The notes under the pieces were generated by a model, which was given only the letters and a program-made list of their open reading frames with translations, ran no database searches and was not told where the DNA came from. A DNA stretch of 64,000 nt. Source: Nocardioides faecalis. Its GTDB lineage: Bacteria > Actinomycetota > Actinomycetes > Propionibacteriales > Nocardioidaceae. This document shows, in pieces, positions 57,484 to 64,000 of this stretch. The position numbers and the translations under genes were made by a program. How positions within the stretch are numbered: position 1 is the stretch's first letter; the number at the start of each line of letters is the position of its first letter. The stretch covers positions 1,116,001 to 1,180,000 of the forward strand of contig NZ_CP074406.1 in the NCBI RefSeq assembly GCF_018388425.1, written 5' to 3'.

Positions 57484-58680
57484 GTGGGACTCATTCAGGC
57501 GGCGGCCGGCGCGATCGGCGGAACCCTCGGCGACCAGTGGGTCGACTTCTACGGGATCCCGGATGGCATCAGCTCGACGGTGGCGGTCTTCCCCGCCGTG
57601 GCGAAGGGCCAGAACGCGGACCGTGGCAGCAACAAGCGCGGCTCCGAGGGCGTCATCACCAACGGCTCGAAGTTCATCGTGCCGGAGGGCTACGGCCTGG
57701 TGCTGCTCGAGGACGGTGCGTTCACCGGCTTCGCTGCCGAGCCGGGTGCCTACATCTGGAACTCCGACGAGCCGGCGTCGCAGTCGGTGTTCACCGGCGG
57801 CGGCCTCGTCGACGCGGTGATCAAGCAGAGCTGGGAGCGGTTCAAGTTCGGCGGGCGCCCCTCGGCGCAGCAGAACGCGATCTTCGTGACCCTCAAGGAG
57901 CTGCCGAACAACCGGTTCGGCACCCAGTCGGAGATCTACTGGGACGACGCGTTCCTCAACACCCAGGTCGGTGCGATCACGCGCGGCACCTACACGCTCA
58001 AGATCACTGACCCGCTCACGTTCGTGCGCAACTTCCTGCCCGCCGAGGTGATCGGCGGCAAGAAGTTCTTCGACTTCACCGACATGGACAACCCGGCCGG
58101 CGAGCAGCTGTTCAACGAGGTCGTCGGCTCGCTGGCCCCGGCGTTCTCGATGTACACCAACGACCCCGCCAAGGGGAACCGGATCGCTCGCCTGCAGCAG
58201 GACTCCATCGGCTTCGCGCAGTCGCTGTCCGCGGCGGTGGAGCAGAACTACCAGTGGCGCACCGACCGCGGCCTGGAGATCGTGAAGGTCGCGATCGTCT
58301 CCATCGAGTACGACGCCAACACCCGCGAGCTGCTCAAGAACGTGCAGCGCGCCGACGCCCTCTCCGGCGCCCGCGGGAACTCGAACCTGCAGGCCTCGGT
58401 GGCTGCCGGCATGGAGAACGCCGGCGAGAACGCCGGCCCGGGCGGGCTGATCGGGATGGGCATGGCGGCCGGTGGCCTCGGCGTGGGCGGGCTGCAGCAG
58501 CCTGTGCCCGCCCAGCAGGCGCCTGCCGCACCCGCGGCGCCTGCCGCGCCGGCCGCACCCGCGGCGCCGGCCGCCGACGACCCGATGGTGGTGCTCAAGC
58601 GCGCCAAGGACATGCTCGACGCCGGTCTCATCACCCAGGAGGACTACGACGCCGCGAAGGCGAAGGCGCTCGGGCTCTGA
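57484..58680 (+). CDS. SPFH-domain protein with C-terminal SHOCT domain (YdjI / virion-core-like)
   Basis: 398 residues, no signal peptide. Residues about 20-280 are an SPFH (band-7) domain of the YdjI type: PEGYGLVLLEDGAFTGF, then RFKFGGRPSAQQNAIFV and RGTYTLKITDPLTFVRNFLP. A Gly-rich segment and an Ala-Pro linker (about 344-363) lead to the final SHOCT motif DPMVVLKRAKDMLDAGLITQEDYDAAK. SPFH proteins form large membrane-bound ring assemblies. It is first of three tightly linked genes; the next starts one base after its stop. Confidence 0.88.
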   Translation: MGLIQAAAGAIGGTLGDQWVDFYGIPDGISSTVAVFPAVAKGQNADRGSNKRGSEGVITNGSKFIVPEGYGLVLLEDGAFTGFAAEPGAYIWNSDEPASQSVFTGGGLVDAVIKQSWERFKFGGRPSAQQNAIFVTLKELPNNRFGTQSEIYWDDAFLNTQVGAITRGTYTLKITDPLTFVRNFLPAEVIGGKKFFDFTDMDNPAGEQLFNEVVGSLAPAFSMYTNDPAKGNRIARLQQDSIGFAQSLSAAVEQNYQWRTDRGLEIVKVAIVSIEYDANTRELLKNVQRADALSGARGNSNLQASVAAGMENAGENAGPGGLIGMGMAAGGLGVGGLQQPVPAQQAPAAPAAPAAPAAPAAPAADDPMVVLKRAKDMLDAGLITQEDYDAAKAKALGL

Positions 58681-58681
58681 G

Positions 58682-59947
58682 ATGACGCAGGAACCCACCG
58701 AGCCGCGCGAGCCGCAGCGGCCCACCTTCGACGGTCCACCACTGTCGCTGGAGGAGGAGCTGGCAGCAGCGCGCGCCGAGCCCGAGCCGGGCCCGGACAT
58801 CAACACGGTCAACGACTCGCTCAAGGACGGGCTCAACCGGTGCCCGCGGTGCGGGTCGACCGACGTGCAGCTGCGCGGGTCGACCGGCATGCTGGTGTGT
58901 CGGTACTGCCGGCACGAGTGGTCCGAGACGCGGGTCGAGGAGGAGCTCGGCCTCGGCGAGGGGATCGACACCCTCGACGGGGTGGTCATCGCCAGCGGCG
59001 CCGCCGACATCGCCGCGGACGCCGACGACGTCGTCACGTTCAAGTGCGAGGGGTGCGGTGCGGAGGTCGTCATCGACACCGCGCACGCGCTGAACGCCCG
59101 CTGCCACTGGTGCCGGCACACGCTGAACGTCAACCAGCAGATCGAGAACGGCGCGGTCCCCGACGCGGTGCTGCCGTTCAAGCTCACCAAGGACGAGGCG
59201 GTCGAGCTGATCCGCGGCTTCGCCTCCAAGCGCCGGCTCTTCGCGCACAAGCGCTTCAAGAAGGAGTTCGTGCCGGAGAACGTGCTGGGCGTCTACCTGC
59301 CCTACCTCGTGGTGGACGCGCGCGTCGAGTCCGAGTACTGGGGCCAGGGCGAGGTGCAGACCCGGCGGTGGACCGAGAAGCAGGGCGACAACACGGTCAC
59401 CTACTACGCCGCCGACGTCTACCAGGTGGCGCGGAAGGTCGCGTTCACCGTCGACGACCTCACCATCGAGGGCTCCTCGGAGCGTGCGGACTTCAACAGC
59501 GCGAAGACCAACAACATCGTGAACACGATCCTGCCCTTCGACACGAAGAACGCGGTGCGCTGGAACTCCAGCTACCTCGTCGGCTTCACCAGCGAGAAGC
59601 GCGACCGCAACGTCACCGCGCTGCAGCCGGTGCTGGAGGACCAGCTGCTCTCCGTAGGCCGCGCGCAGGTCGAGGGGTCCCTGGGCCGCTTCGACCGCGG
59701 GGTGCGCTGGGAGCAGGAGCGCGTCGACGTCGGCGGCTCACGGTGGGTCTCGATGTACCTGCCGGTCTGGCTCTACTCCTACCAGCAGGAGAGCAACGGG
59801 GTGCTGCACTACATCGCCGTCAACGCCCGCACCGGAGAGACCATGGGCAGCATCCCGGTCTCCCAGCCCAAGCTGCTGCTCGCGGCGATCACCGTGGGCA
59901 CCTTCCTCGAGGGCATCGCCGGCGCGATCCTGGTGGCGAGCGCATGA
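58682..59947 (+). CDS. double zinc-ribbon protein with C-terminal membrane helix (YdjG-like)
   Basis: 421 residues. Two zinc ribbons: Cys54-57 with Cys73-76 (CPRCG...CRYC) and Cys122-125 with Cys141-144 (CEGCG...CHWC). Then comes a soluble domain with PYLVVDARVESEYWGQGEVQ and YLPVWLYSYQQES. A hydrophobic segment near 397-418 (LLLAAITVGTFLEGIAGAIL) ends the protein. Resembles the zinc-ribbon partner of SPFH proteins in the Bacillus ydjGHI operon. It overlaps the third gene by four bases. Confidence 0.83.
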   Translation: MTQEPTEPREPQRPTFDGPPLSLEEELAAARAEPEPGPDINTVNDSLKDGLNRCPRCGSTDVQLRGSTGMLVCRYCRHEWSETRVEEELGLGEGIDTLDGVVIASGAADIAADADDVVTFKCEGCGAEVVIDTAHALNARCHWCRHTLNVNQQIENGAVPDAVLPFKLTKDEAVELIRGFASKRRLFAHKRFKKEFVPENVLGVYLPYLVVDARVESEYWGQGEVQTRRWTEKQGDNTVTYYAADVYQVARKVAFTVDDLTIEGSSERADFNSAKTNNIVNTILPFDTKNAVRWNSSYLVGFTSEKRDRNVTALQPVLEDQLLSVGRAQVEGSLGRFDRGVRWEQERVDVGGSRWVSMYLPVWLYSYQQESNGVLHYIAVNARTGETMGSIPVSQPKLLLAAITVGTFLEGIAGAILVASA

Positions 59948-60273
59948 GCGCGCTGCTGGTGGACCTCGCGCTGGTGCTCGCCCAGGCGGGTCCGCTCGTC
60001 GCCGACGTCGTCCGGGCCGCCGAGGGCGAGAGTGACGGGATCGTGTGGCTGCTCGCGGCGGGCCCGGTGGGCGGTGCTGCGACGTACTGGGCGATCTACC
60101 GGTACTACCGCAACACCGACAAGTCCCACTCCTTCGAGCACGAGACGATCATCGAGGCGCAGCCGGTCGAGGGCGGCGAGGAGAAGGTCGATCACATCTC
60201 CCGCACCCGAAAGTCGAGGATCGAGGGCGACAACGCCTCCTCCTACCGTCGTCGTGTGAACCGGGTGCGCTGA
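59944..60273 (+). CDS. small membrane protein of the SPFH operon
   Basis: 109 residues, not recognised. One or two hydrophobic segments: LLVDLALVLAQAGPLVADVV and GIVWLLAAGPVGGAATYWAIY, followed by a basic, Arg-rich tail (HISRTRKSRIEGDNAS...RRRVNRVR) that probably faces the cytoplasm. ATG 59944 overlaps the zinc-ribbon gene's stop (ATGA). Linked by operon position only. Confidence 0.75.
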   Translation: MSALLVDLALVLAQAGPLVADVVRAAEGESDGIVWLLAAGPVGGAATYWAIYRYYRNTDKSHSFEHETIIEAQPVEGGEEKVDHISRTRKSRIEGDNASSYRRRVNRVR

Positions 60274-60368
60274 GCAGGGCCGCTCGGCGGGCCCAAGGCC
60301 GTTGGGCCCGAGGCCTGCGCTACCGGTAACCTCGGGGGCGTCCCCGCGATCGACAAGGAAGGACCCCG

Positions 60369-61082
60369 GTGGCCGGATACAAGCGAGTCCTCCTGAAGCT
60401 CTCAGGCGAGGTTTTCGGCGGTGGGAAGGTCGGGGTCGACCCCGACGTGGTGCAGGCGATCGCCCGCGAGATCAAGGCGGTCGTCGACGACGGCGTCCAG
60501 ATCGCGATCGTCACCGGTGGCGGCAACTTCTTCCGCGGCGCTGAGCTGCAGCAGCGCGGCATGGACCGCGTCCGGGCCGACTACATGGGCATGCTCGGCA
60601 TCGTGATGAACTGCCTGGCGTTGCAGGACTTCCTCGAGAAGGAGGGCGTCGACACCCGGGTGCAGACCGCGATCACGATGGGCCAGGTGGCCGAGCCCTA
60701 CATCCCGCGGCGCGCGATCCGGCACATGGAGAAGGGCCGCGTGGTCATCTTCGGCGCCGGTATGGGCATGCCCTACTTCTCCACCGACACCGTCGCGGTG
60801 CAGCGCGCTCTGGAGAGCCGCTGCGACGTGGTGCTGGTCGCCAAGAGCGGCGTGGACGGCGTCTACTCCGCCGACCCCCACCTCGACCCGACCGCGACGA
60901 AGTACGACGAGCTCACCTACGAGGCGGCCATCGCCGAGGGCCTGCGGATCATGGACCAGACGGCCTTCGCGCTGTGCGGGGAGAACAAGCTCCCGATGAT
61001 CGTGTTCGGCATGGAGCCCGAGGGCAACATCCTGCGCGTGGTGCAGGGTGAGAAGATCGGCACCAGGGTCAGCGCCGGCTGA
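60369..61082 (+). CDS. pyrH: uridylate kinase
   Basis: UMP kinase of the amino-acid-kinase fold, 237 residues. It has [25 protein letters not shown] (about 54-64), [17 protein letters not shown] and [21 protein letters not shown] precedes GTG 60369. A TAACCT hexamer (60327-60332) upstream is a possible -10, here with a normal leader. pyrH-frr-cdsA is the conserved order. Confidence 0.97.
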   Translation: MAGYKRVLLKLSGEVFGGGKVGVDPDVVQAIAREIKAVVDDGVQIAIVTGGGNFFRGAELQQRGMDRVRADYMGMLGIVMNCLALQDFLEKEGVDTRVQTAITMGQVAEPYIPRRAIRHMEKGRVVIFGAGMGMPYFSTDTVAVQRALESRCDVVLVAKSGVDGVYSADPHLDPTATKYDELTYEAAIAEGLRIMDQTAFALCGENKLPMIVFGMEPEGNILRVVQGEKIGTRVSAG

Positions 61083-61117
61083 GTCGCGCACCCTGCCCCA
61101 GGAACGAAGGAGAACCG

Positions 61118-61675
61118 GTGATCAACGACATCCTCGACGAGGCCGACCAGAAGATGGGCAAGTCGGTGGACGCCACCCGTGAGGAGTTCGCGGCGATCCG
61201 CGCGGGCCGGGCGCACCCCAACATGTTCAGCAAGATCATGGTGGAGTACTACGGCACGCCGACGCCCATCCAGCAGCTTGCGTCGTTCACGGCGCCTGAG
61301 GCCCGCACGATCATCGTCGCCCCCTTCGACGTGGGCGCCATCGGCAACGTCGAGCGCGCGATCCGTGACTCCGACCTGGGCGTCAACCCCTCCAGCGACG
61401 GCCGGCAGCTGCGCTGCGTCTTCCCCGAGCTGACCGAGGAGCGCCGCAAGGAGTTCATCAAGCTCGCCAAGGAGAAGGCCGAGGGCGGCAAGGTCGCGGT
61501 GCGCCAGGTCCGGCAGAAGGCCAAGCAGAACCTGGAGAAGCTCGAGAAGGACGGCGAGGTCGGCAAGGACGACGTCACCGGCGCCGAGAAGCGGCTCGAC
61601 GGACTCACCAAGAAGCACACCGAGTCGATCGACGAGCTGTTCAAGCAGAAGGAAGCAGAGCTGCTGGAGGTCTGA
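61118..61675 (+). CDS. frr: ribosome recycling factor
   Basis: With EF-G splits post-termination ribosomes. 185 residues, the normal length. The three-helix bundle has DQKMGKSVDATREEFAAIR and RAHPNMF; the small domain has YYGTPTPIQQLASF and NPSSDGRQLR; it ends VTGAEKRLDGLTKKH. GAAGGAGA precedes GTG 61118, 35 bases after pyrH. Confidence 0.97.
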   Translation: MINDILDEADQKMGKSVDATREEFAAIRAGRAHPNMFSKIMVEYYGTPTPIQQLASFTAPEARTIIVAPFDVGAIGNVERAIRDSDLGVNPSSDGRQLRCVFPELTEERRKEFIKLAKEKAEGGKVAVRQVRQKAKQNLEKLEKDGEVGKDDVTGAEKRLDGLTKKHTESIDELFKQKEAELLEV

Positions 61676-61695
61676 CCTCGAGCCGCTCTCCACAG

Positions 61696-62574
61696 ATGAC
61701 ACAACAAGTGCCGCCGTCCGCGCCTGCGCCGAAGAAGGACCACGGTCGCGCCGGCCGGGACCTCAAGGCGGCGGTCGCCTCGGCCGTCGTGCTGCTCGGC
61801 TCGGTCGCCGCCTCGCTGGCGTTCTGGAAGCCGGCGTTCATGGTGATCGTCGCGATCGCCGTGGTCGTCGCCATCTGGGAGCTGCGCCGCGGCCTGCTCG
61901 CCCGCGGGTACGACCTGCCCGAGCAGCCGCTGATGGTCGGCGGCGTCGTGATGGTCGTGGTCGCCTACGCCTGGGGCTCGGCCGCCCTGGTCACCGCGAC
62001 CGCGGTCAGCGCCCTGGTCACGATGCTGTGGCTGCTGCGGCGCGGCGTCGACGGCTACGTCAAGAACGCCACCGCCTCGGTGTTCGCGCTGGTCTACGTG
62101 CCGTTCCTGGGCTCCTTCGTCGCGCTCATGCTCGCCGAGGGCGGCCGCGGCGGCGGTGGCCTGGACGACGCCGGCGTCAAGGGGATCATCACCTTCATCC
62201 TGGTCACCATCGCCTCCGACATCGGCGGCTACGTCGCCGGCGTGCTGTTCGGCAAGCACCAGATGGCGCCGGTGATCTCGCCCAAGAAGTCCTGGGAGGG
62301 CTTCGCCGGGTCGGCGGTCGCCACGGTCGCGACCGGCTGGGTGCTGGTGGTGTTCCTGCTCGAGGGCGAGTGGTGGATCGGCATCTGCCTGGGCCTGATC
62401 GCCGTCGTCATGGCGACCCTGGGCGACCTGTGCGAGTCCGTGATCAAGCGCGACCTGGGGATCAAGGACATGAGCCAGGTCGTGCCGGGCCACGGTGGGC
62501 TGATGGACCGACTCGACTCGCTGCTCGCCACCATCGCCCCGATCTGGCTGCTGCTGCACTACGCCGTCTTCTGA
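61696..62574 (+). CDS. cdsA: phosphatidate cytidylyltransferase
   Basis: Membrane enzyme that makes CDP-diacylglycerol. 292 residues with about eight hydrophobic segments. The family signature SPKKSWEGFAG (about 195-205), the conserved DLCESVIKRDLGIKD and the closing GHGGLMDRLDSLL are present. A short soluble N-terminus precedes the first helix. It is 20 bases after frr. Convergent with kynU. Confidence 0.96.
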   Translation: MTQQVPPSAPAPKKDHGRAGRDLKAAVASAVVLLGSVAASLAFWKPAFMVIVAIAVVVAIWELRRGLLARGYDLPEQPLMVGGVVMVVVAYAWGSAALVTATAVSALVTMLWLLRRGVDGYVKNATASVFALVYVPFLGSFVALMLAEGGRGGGGLDDAGVKGIITFILVTIASDIGGYVAGVLFGKHQMAPVISPKKSWEGFAGSAVATVATGWVLVVFLLEGEWWIGICLGLIAVVMATLGDLCESVIKRDLGIKDMSQVVPGHGGLMDRLDSLLATIAPIWLLLHYAVF

Positions 62575-62581
62575 CGCCGAC

Positions 62582-62599
62582 CGCCCGGCAGCCCGGGCG
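62582..62599. terminator. short GC hairpin between cdsA and kynU
   Basis: CGCCCGG (62582-62588) pairs with CCGGGCG (62593-62599), loop CAGC. Short, with no T-run. Confidence 0.4.
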
Positions 62600-62616
62600 T
62601 CGCCCTTCGGCCGAGG

Positions 62617-63819
62617 TCAGTGCAGTGCGAGGGCGGCTTCTCCGAGCGCGGCGACGGCCGCCAGGAGCTGGTCGTCGCGCAGGTACGGCGCCGGGCCCAG
62701 CCGCAGGTGCTCACCGCGGCTGTCGGCGTGCACCCCGCGCTCGGCCAGCCCTCGGCTCAGCCGTGCGGCGTACGGCGAGCGCAGGCTCAAGAACCCGGCG
62801 AACCCCGCCGCGGGCGTCTCCCGGTCCCGGGTGAGCACGTCCTCGGGCAGGTCCAGGTCGTCCACGGCGGCGGCCAGCAGGCCGCGCTGGTGCAGCGAGA
62901 CCCCACGCAGCACCGGGGGAGTGAGGCCCTGGTCGGCGAAGAAGTCCAGCACCGCGGCCGCGCGGTAGTGGCTGGTCGGGTCGTAGCTGGCGCCGGCGAA
63001 GGCCGCCGCGCCCCGGGCGTAGGCCACCGCCGGGGTGTCGGCCGAGGTGTCGGTCGGGTCGGGCTGCAGGTCGCCGGACTCGGCGTACCAACCGGTGACC
63101 AACGGCCGCAGGCCTTCGGCGTGGCCGGGCACCCGCAGGAAGCAGTTGCCCTCTCCGAGCTGCAGGTACTTGTAGCCGCCCCCGAGCACCCAGGCCCCGG
63201 TCAGCCCCGTCTCGGCCAGGTCGAGCGGCGCCACGCCGAGGTGGTGGTAGGCGTCGACGACGAGCTCGACGCCGTGCCGTTCGGCGCGGCGGGCGAGGGC
63301 GTCGAGCCCGGGCACGAGGTGGGCGGTCTCGTACATCACCGAGGAGACGACGACCGCGGCCGTGCGGTCGTCCAGCTGCGCGGCGAGCCGGTCGGCCAGG
63401 TCCGTGACCGGCGCGGCGGGCACCGTGACCACCTCGACGCCGGCCTCGCCCAACCGGTCCAGCTGGCGCCGCGCGGAGTGGAACTCCCCGTCGGTGGTGA
63501 CCAGCCGGGGCCGCGCCTGCAGGTCGAGCGCGGAGAGCAGGCGCACCAGCAGCTCGTGCGTGCTGGCGCCGAGGGCGACGTCGGCGTCCGCCTCGCCCAG
63601 CAGGGCGCGGACCCCGGACCGGACCGCCTCGGCCTTCGCGAACGCCCGCTCCCACTTGGTGTCCACGGCGAGGGCGGCGTCGTCGTACGCCTGCACCTGG
63701 CCCTCGCGCGCCACGTCGGGCCAGGCCTGGTGCGAGTGCCCGGTGAGCAGCAGCCGCTCGGCGACCGCGAACCGCGAGTAGTGCGCGGCGAGCGCAGCGG
63801 GGTCGGGCAGCCGGGTCAC
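62617..63819 (-). CDS. kynU: kynureninase
   Basis: PLP enzyme splitting kynurenine to anthranilate and alanine in tryptophan catabolism. 400 residues. It has LTGHSHQAWPDVAREG, VTTDGEFHSARRQL, SSVMYETAHLVPGLDA, VVDAYHHLGVAPLDL (cofactor Asp) and the PLP-lysine block GGGYKYLQLGEGNCFL. GTG 63819 overlaps the kynA stop as GTGA, so the pair forms an operon. An aminotransferase class V enzyme of another specificity is possible but the kynA link makes kynureninase most likely. Confidence 0.88.
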   Translation of the reverse strand: MTRLPDPAALAAHYSRFAVAERLLLTGHSHQAWPDVAREGQVQAYDDAALAVDTKWERAFAKAEAVRSGVRALLGEADADVALGASTHELLVRLLSALDLQARPRLVTTDGEFHSARRQLDRLGEAGVEVVTVPAAPVTDLADRLAAQLDDRTAAVVVSSVMYETAHLVPGLDALARRAERHGVELVVDAYHHLGVAPLDLAETGLTGAWVLGGGYKYLQLGEGNCFLRVPGHAEGLRPLVTGWYAESGDLQPDPTDTSADTPAVAYARGAAAFAGASYDPTSHYRAAAVLDFFADQGLTPPVLRGVSLHQRGLLAAAVDDLDLPEDVLTRDRETPAAGFAGFLSLRSPYAARLSRGLAERGVHADSRGEHLRLGPAPYLRDDQLLAAVAALGEAALALH

Positions 63820-64000
63820 ATCCGGCTCCGGATCGCCCACAGGTCCTCGAAGAGCTTCTGGGTGACGGTCTGCCACAGGTACTGCGCCCCCGAGGAGCCG
63901 CCCGTGCCCGGCCGGGTGCCGATGGTGCGCTCGACCATCTTCACGTGCCGGTAGCGCCACTCCTGCAGGCCTTCGTCGAGGTCGACGAGCCGCTCCGCCA
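63816..64000 (-). CDS. kynA: tryptophan 2,3-dioxygenase, C-terminal fragment (gene runs off the window)
   Basis: The last 61 codons read AERLVDLDEGLQEWRYRH, then VKMVERTIGTRPGTGGSSGA, QYLWQTVTQKLFEDLW and end in Met. EWRYRHVKMVERTIG and GTGGSSG are the heme-ligand and substrate-threonine region of tryptophan 2,3-dioxygenases, which open the indole ring to N-formylkynurenine. The stop codon overlaps the kynU start. The gene is truncated only by the window edge. Confidence 0.93.
   Translation of the reverse strand, partial: AERLVDLDEGLQEWRYRHVKMVERTIGTRPGTGGSSGAQYLWQTVTQKLFEDLWAIRSRM

Overview
This window is about 64 kb of a high-GC (roughly 72%) actinobacterial chromosome. Gene content and order point to the Nocardioidaceae (Nocardioides-like). 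The order leuD-hup-cofC-gpsA-ddl-thiL-rpmB-recG-rsmD-coaD-yceD-rpmF-rnc-mutM-smc-ftsY-amt-glnK-glnD-ffh-rpsP-khpA-rimM-trmD-rplS-lepB-rnhB-yraN-comM-dprA-xerC-rpsB-tsf-pyrH-frr-cdsA is the conserved actinobacterial core block, also known from Mycobacterium tuberculosis between leuD and cdsA. GTG and TTG starts are frequent, cofC indicates F420 biosynthesis, and HU carries a long Lys/Ala tail. No rRNA, tRNA, CRISPR array, insertion sequence or prophage was found.

Layout. 1-8.5 kb: leuD, a lipoteichoic-acid-synthase-like enzyme, hup, cofC, a lysophospholipid acyltransferase, gpsA, a Cys/Met transsulfuration enzyme and ddl. 8.5-18.5 kb: a lipoprotein, an Lrp-type sensor domain, thiL, rpmB, a FakA-like kinase, recG, rsmD, coaD, then yceD-rpmF-rnc-mutM. 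18.4-22.2 kb: an accessory island with an ECF sigma factor, a large membrane-anchored putative anti-sigma protein, a secreted RTX-like repeat protein and a small coiled-coil gene. 22.4-37.4 kb: smc, a thioesterase, ftsY, the nitrogen operon amt-glnK-glnD, cstA with its small YbdD partner, ffh and a NYN-like gene. 37.4-47.7 kb: an orphan DUF559 protein, an amidohydrolase, rpsP-khpA-rimM-trmD (trmD is fused to an acetyltransferase domain), a second ammonium transporter, a Fic protein, rplS, lepB, rnhB and DUF2469. 47.8-50.1 kb: a TadE/TadG pair of clearly lower GC. 50.2-57.3 kb: yraN-comM-dprA-xerC, an M23 peptidase, rpsB and tsf. 57.5-60.3 kb: a three-gene SPFH / double zinc-ribbon / membrane-protein operon placed between tsf and pyrH. 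60.4-64 kb: pyrH, frr, cdsA, then the tryptophan-degrading pair kynA(partial)-kynU on the minus strand.

Regulation visible in the sequence. Many genes have a TANNNT hexamer 6-8 bases before the start codon and no ribosome-binding site, which suggests leaderless transcripts. Both ammonium-transporter loci have GTNAC/GAAAC elements at 11-bp steps resembling GlnR operators. Strong perfect-stem terminators follow hup, thiL/rpmB, khpA, amt2, rplS, rpsB and tsf.

The best candidates for less-described biology are the SPFH/zinc-ribbon/membrane operon, the ECF-sigma/large-anti-sigma/RTX island with its dyad, the TrmD-GNAT fusion, the start-codon anomalies at yceD and rnc, and the GATC-rich leader of ffh.
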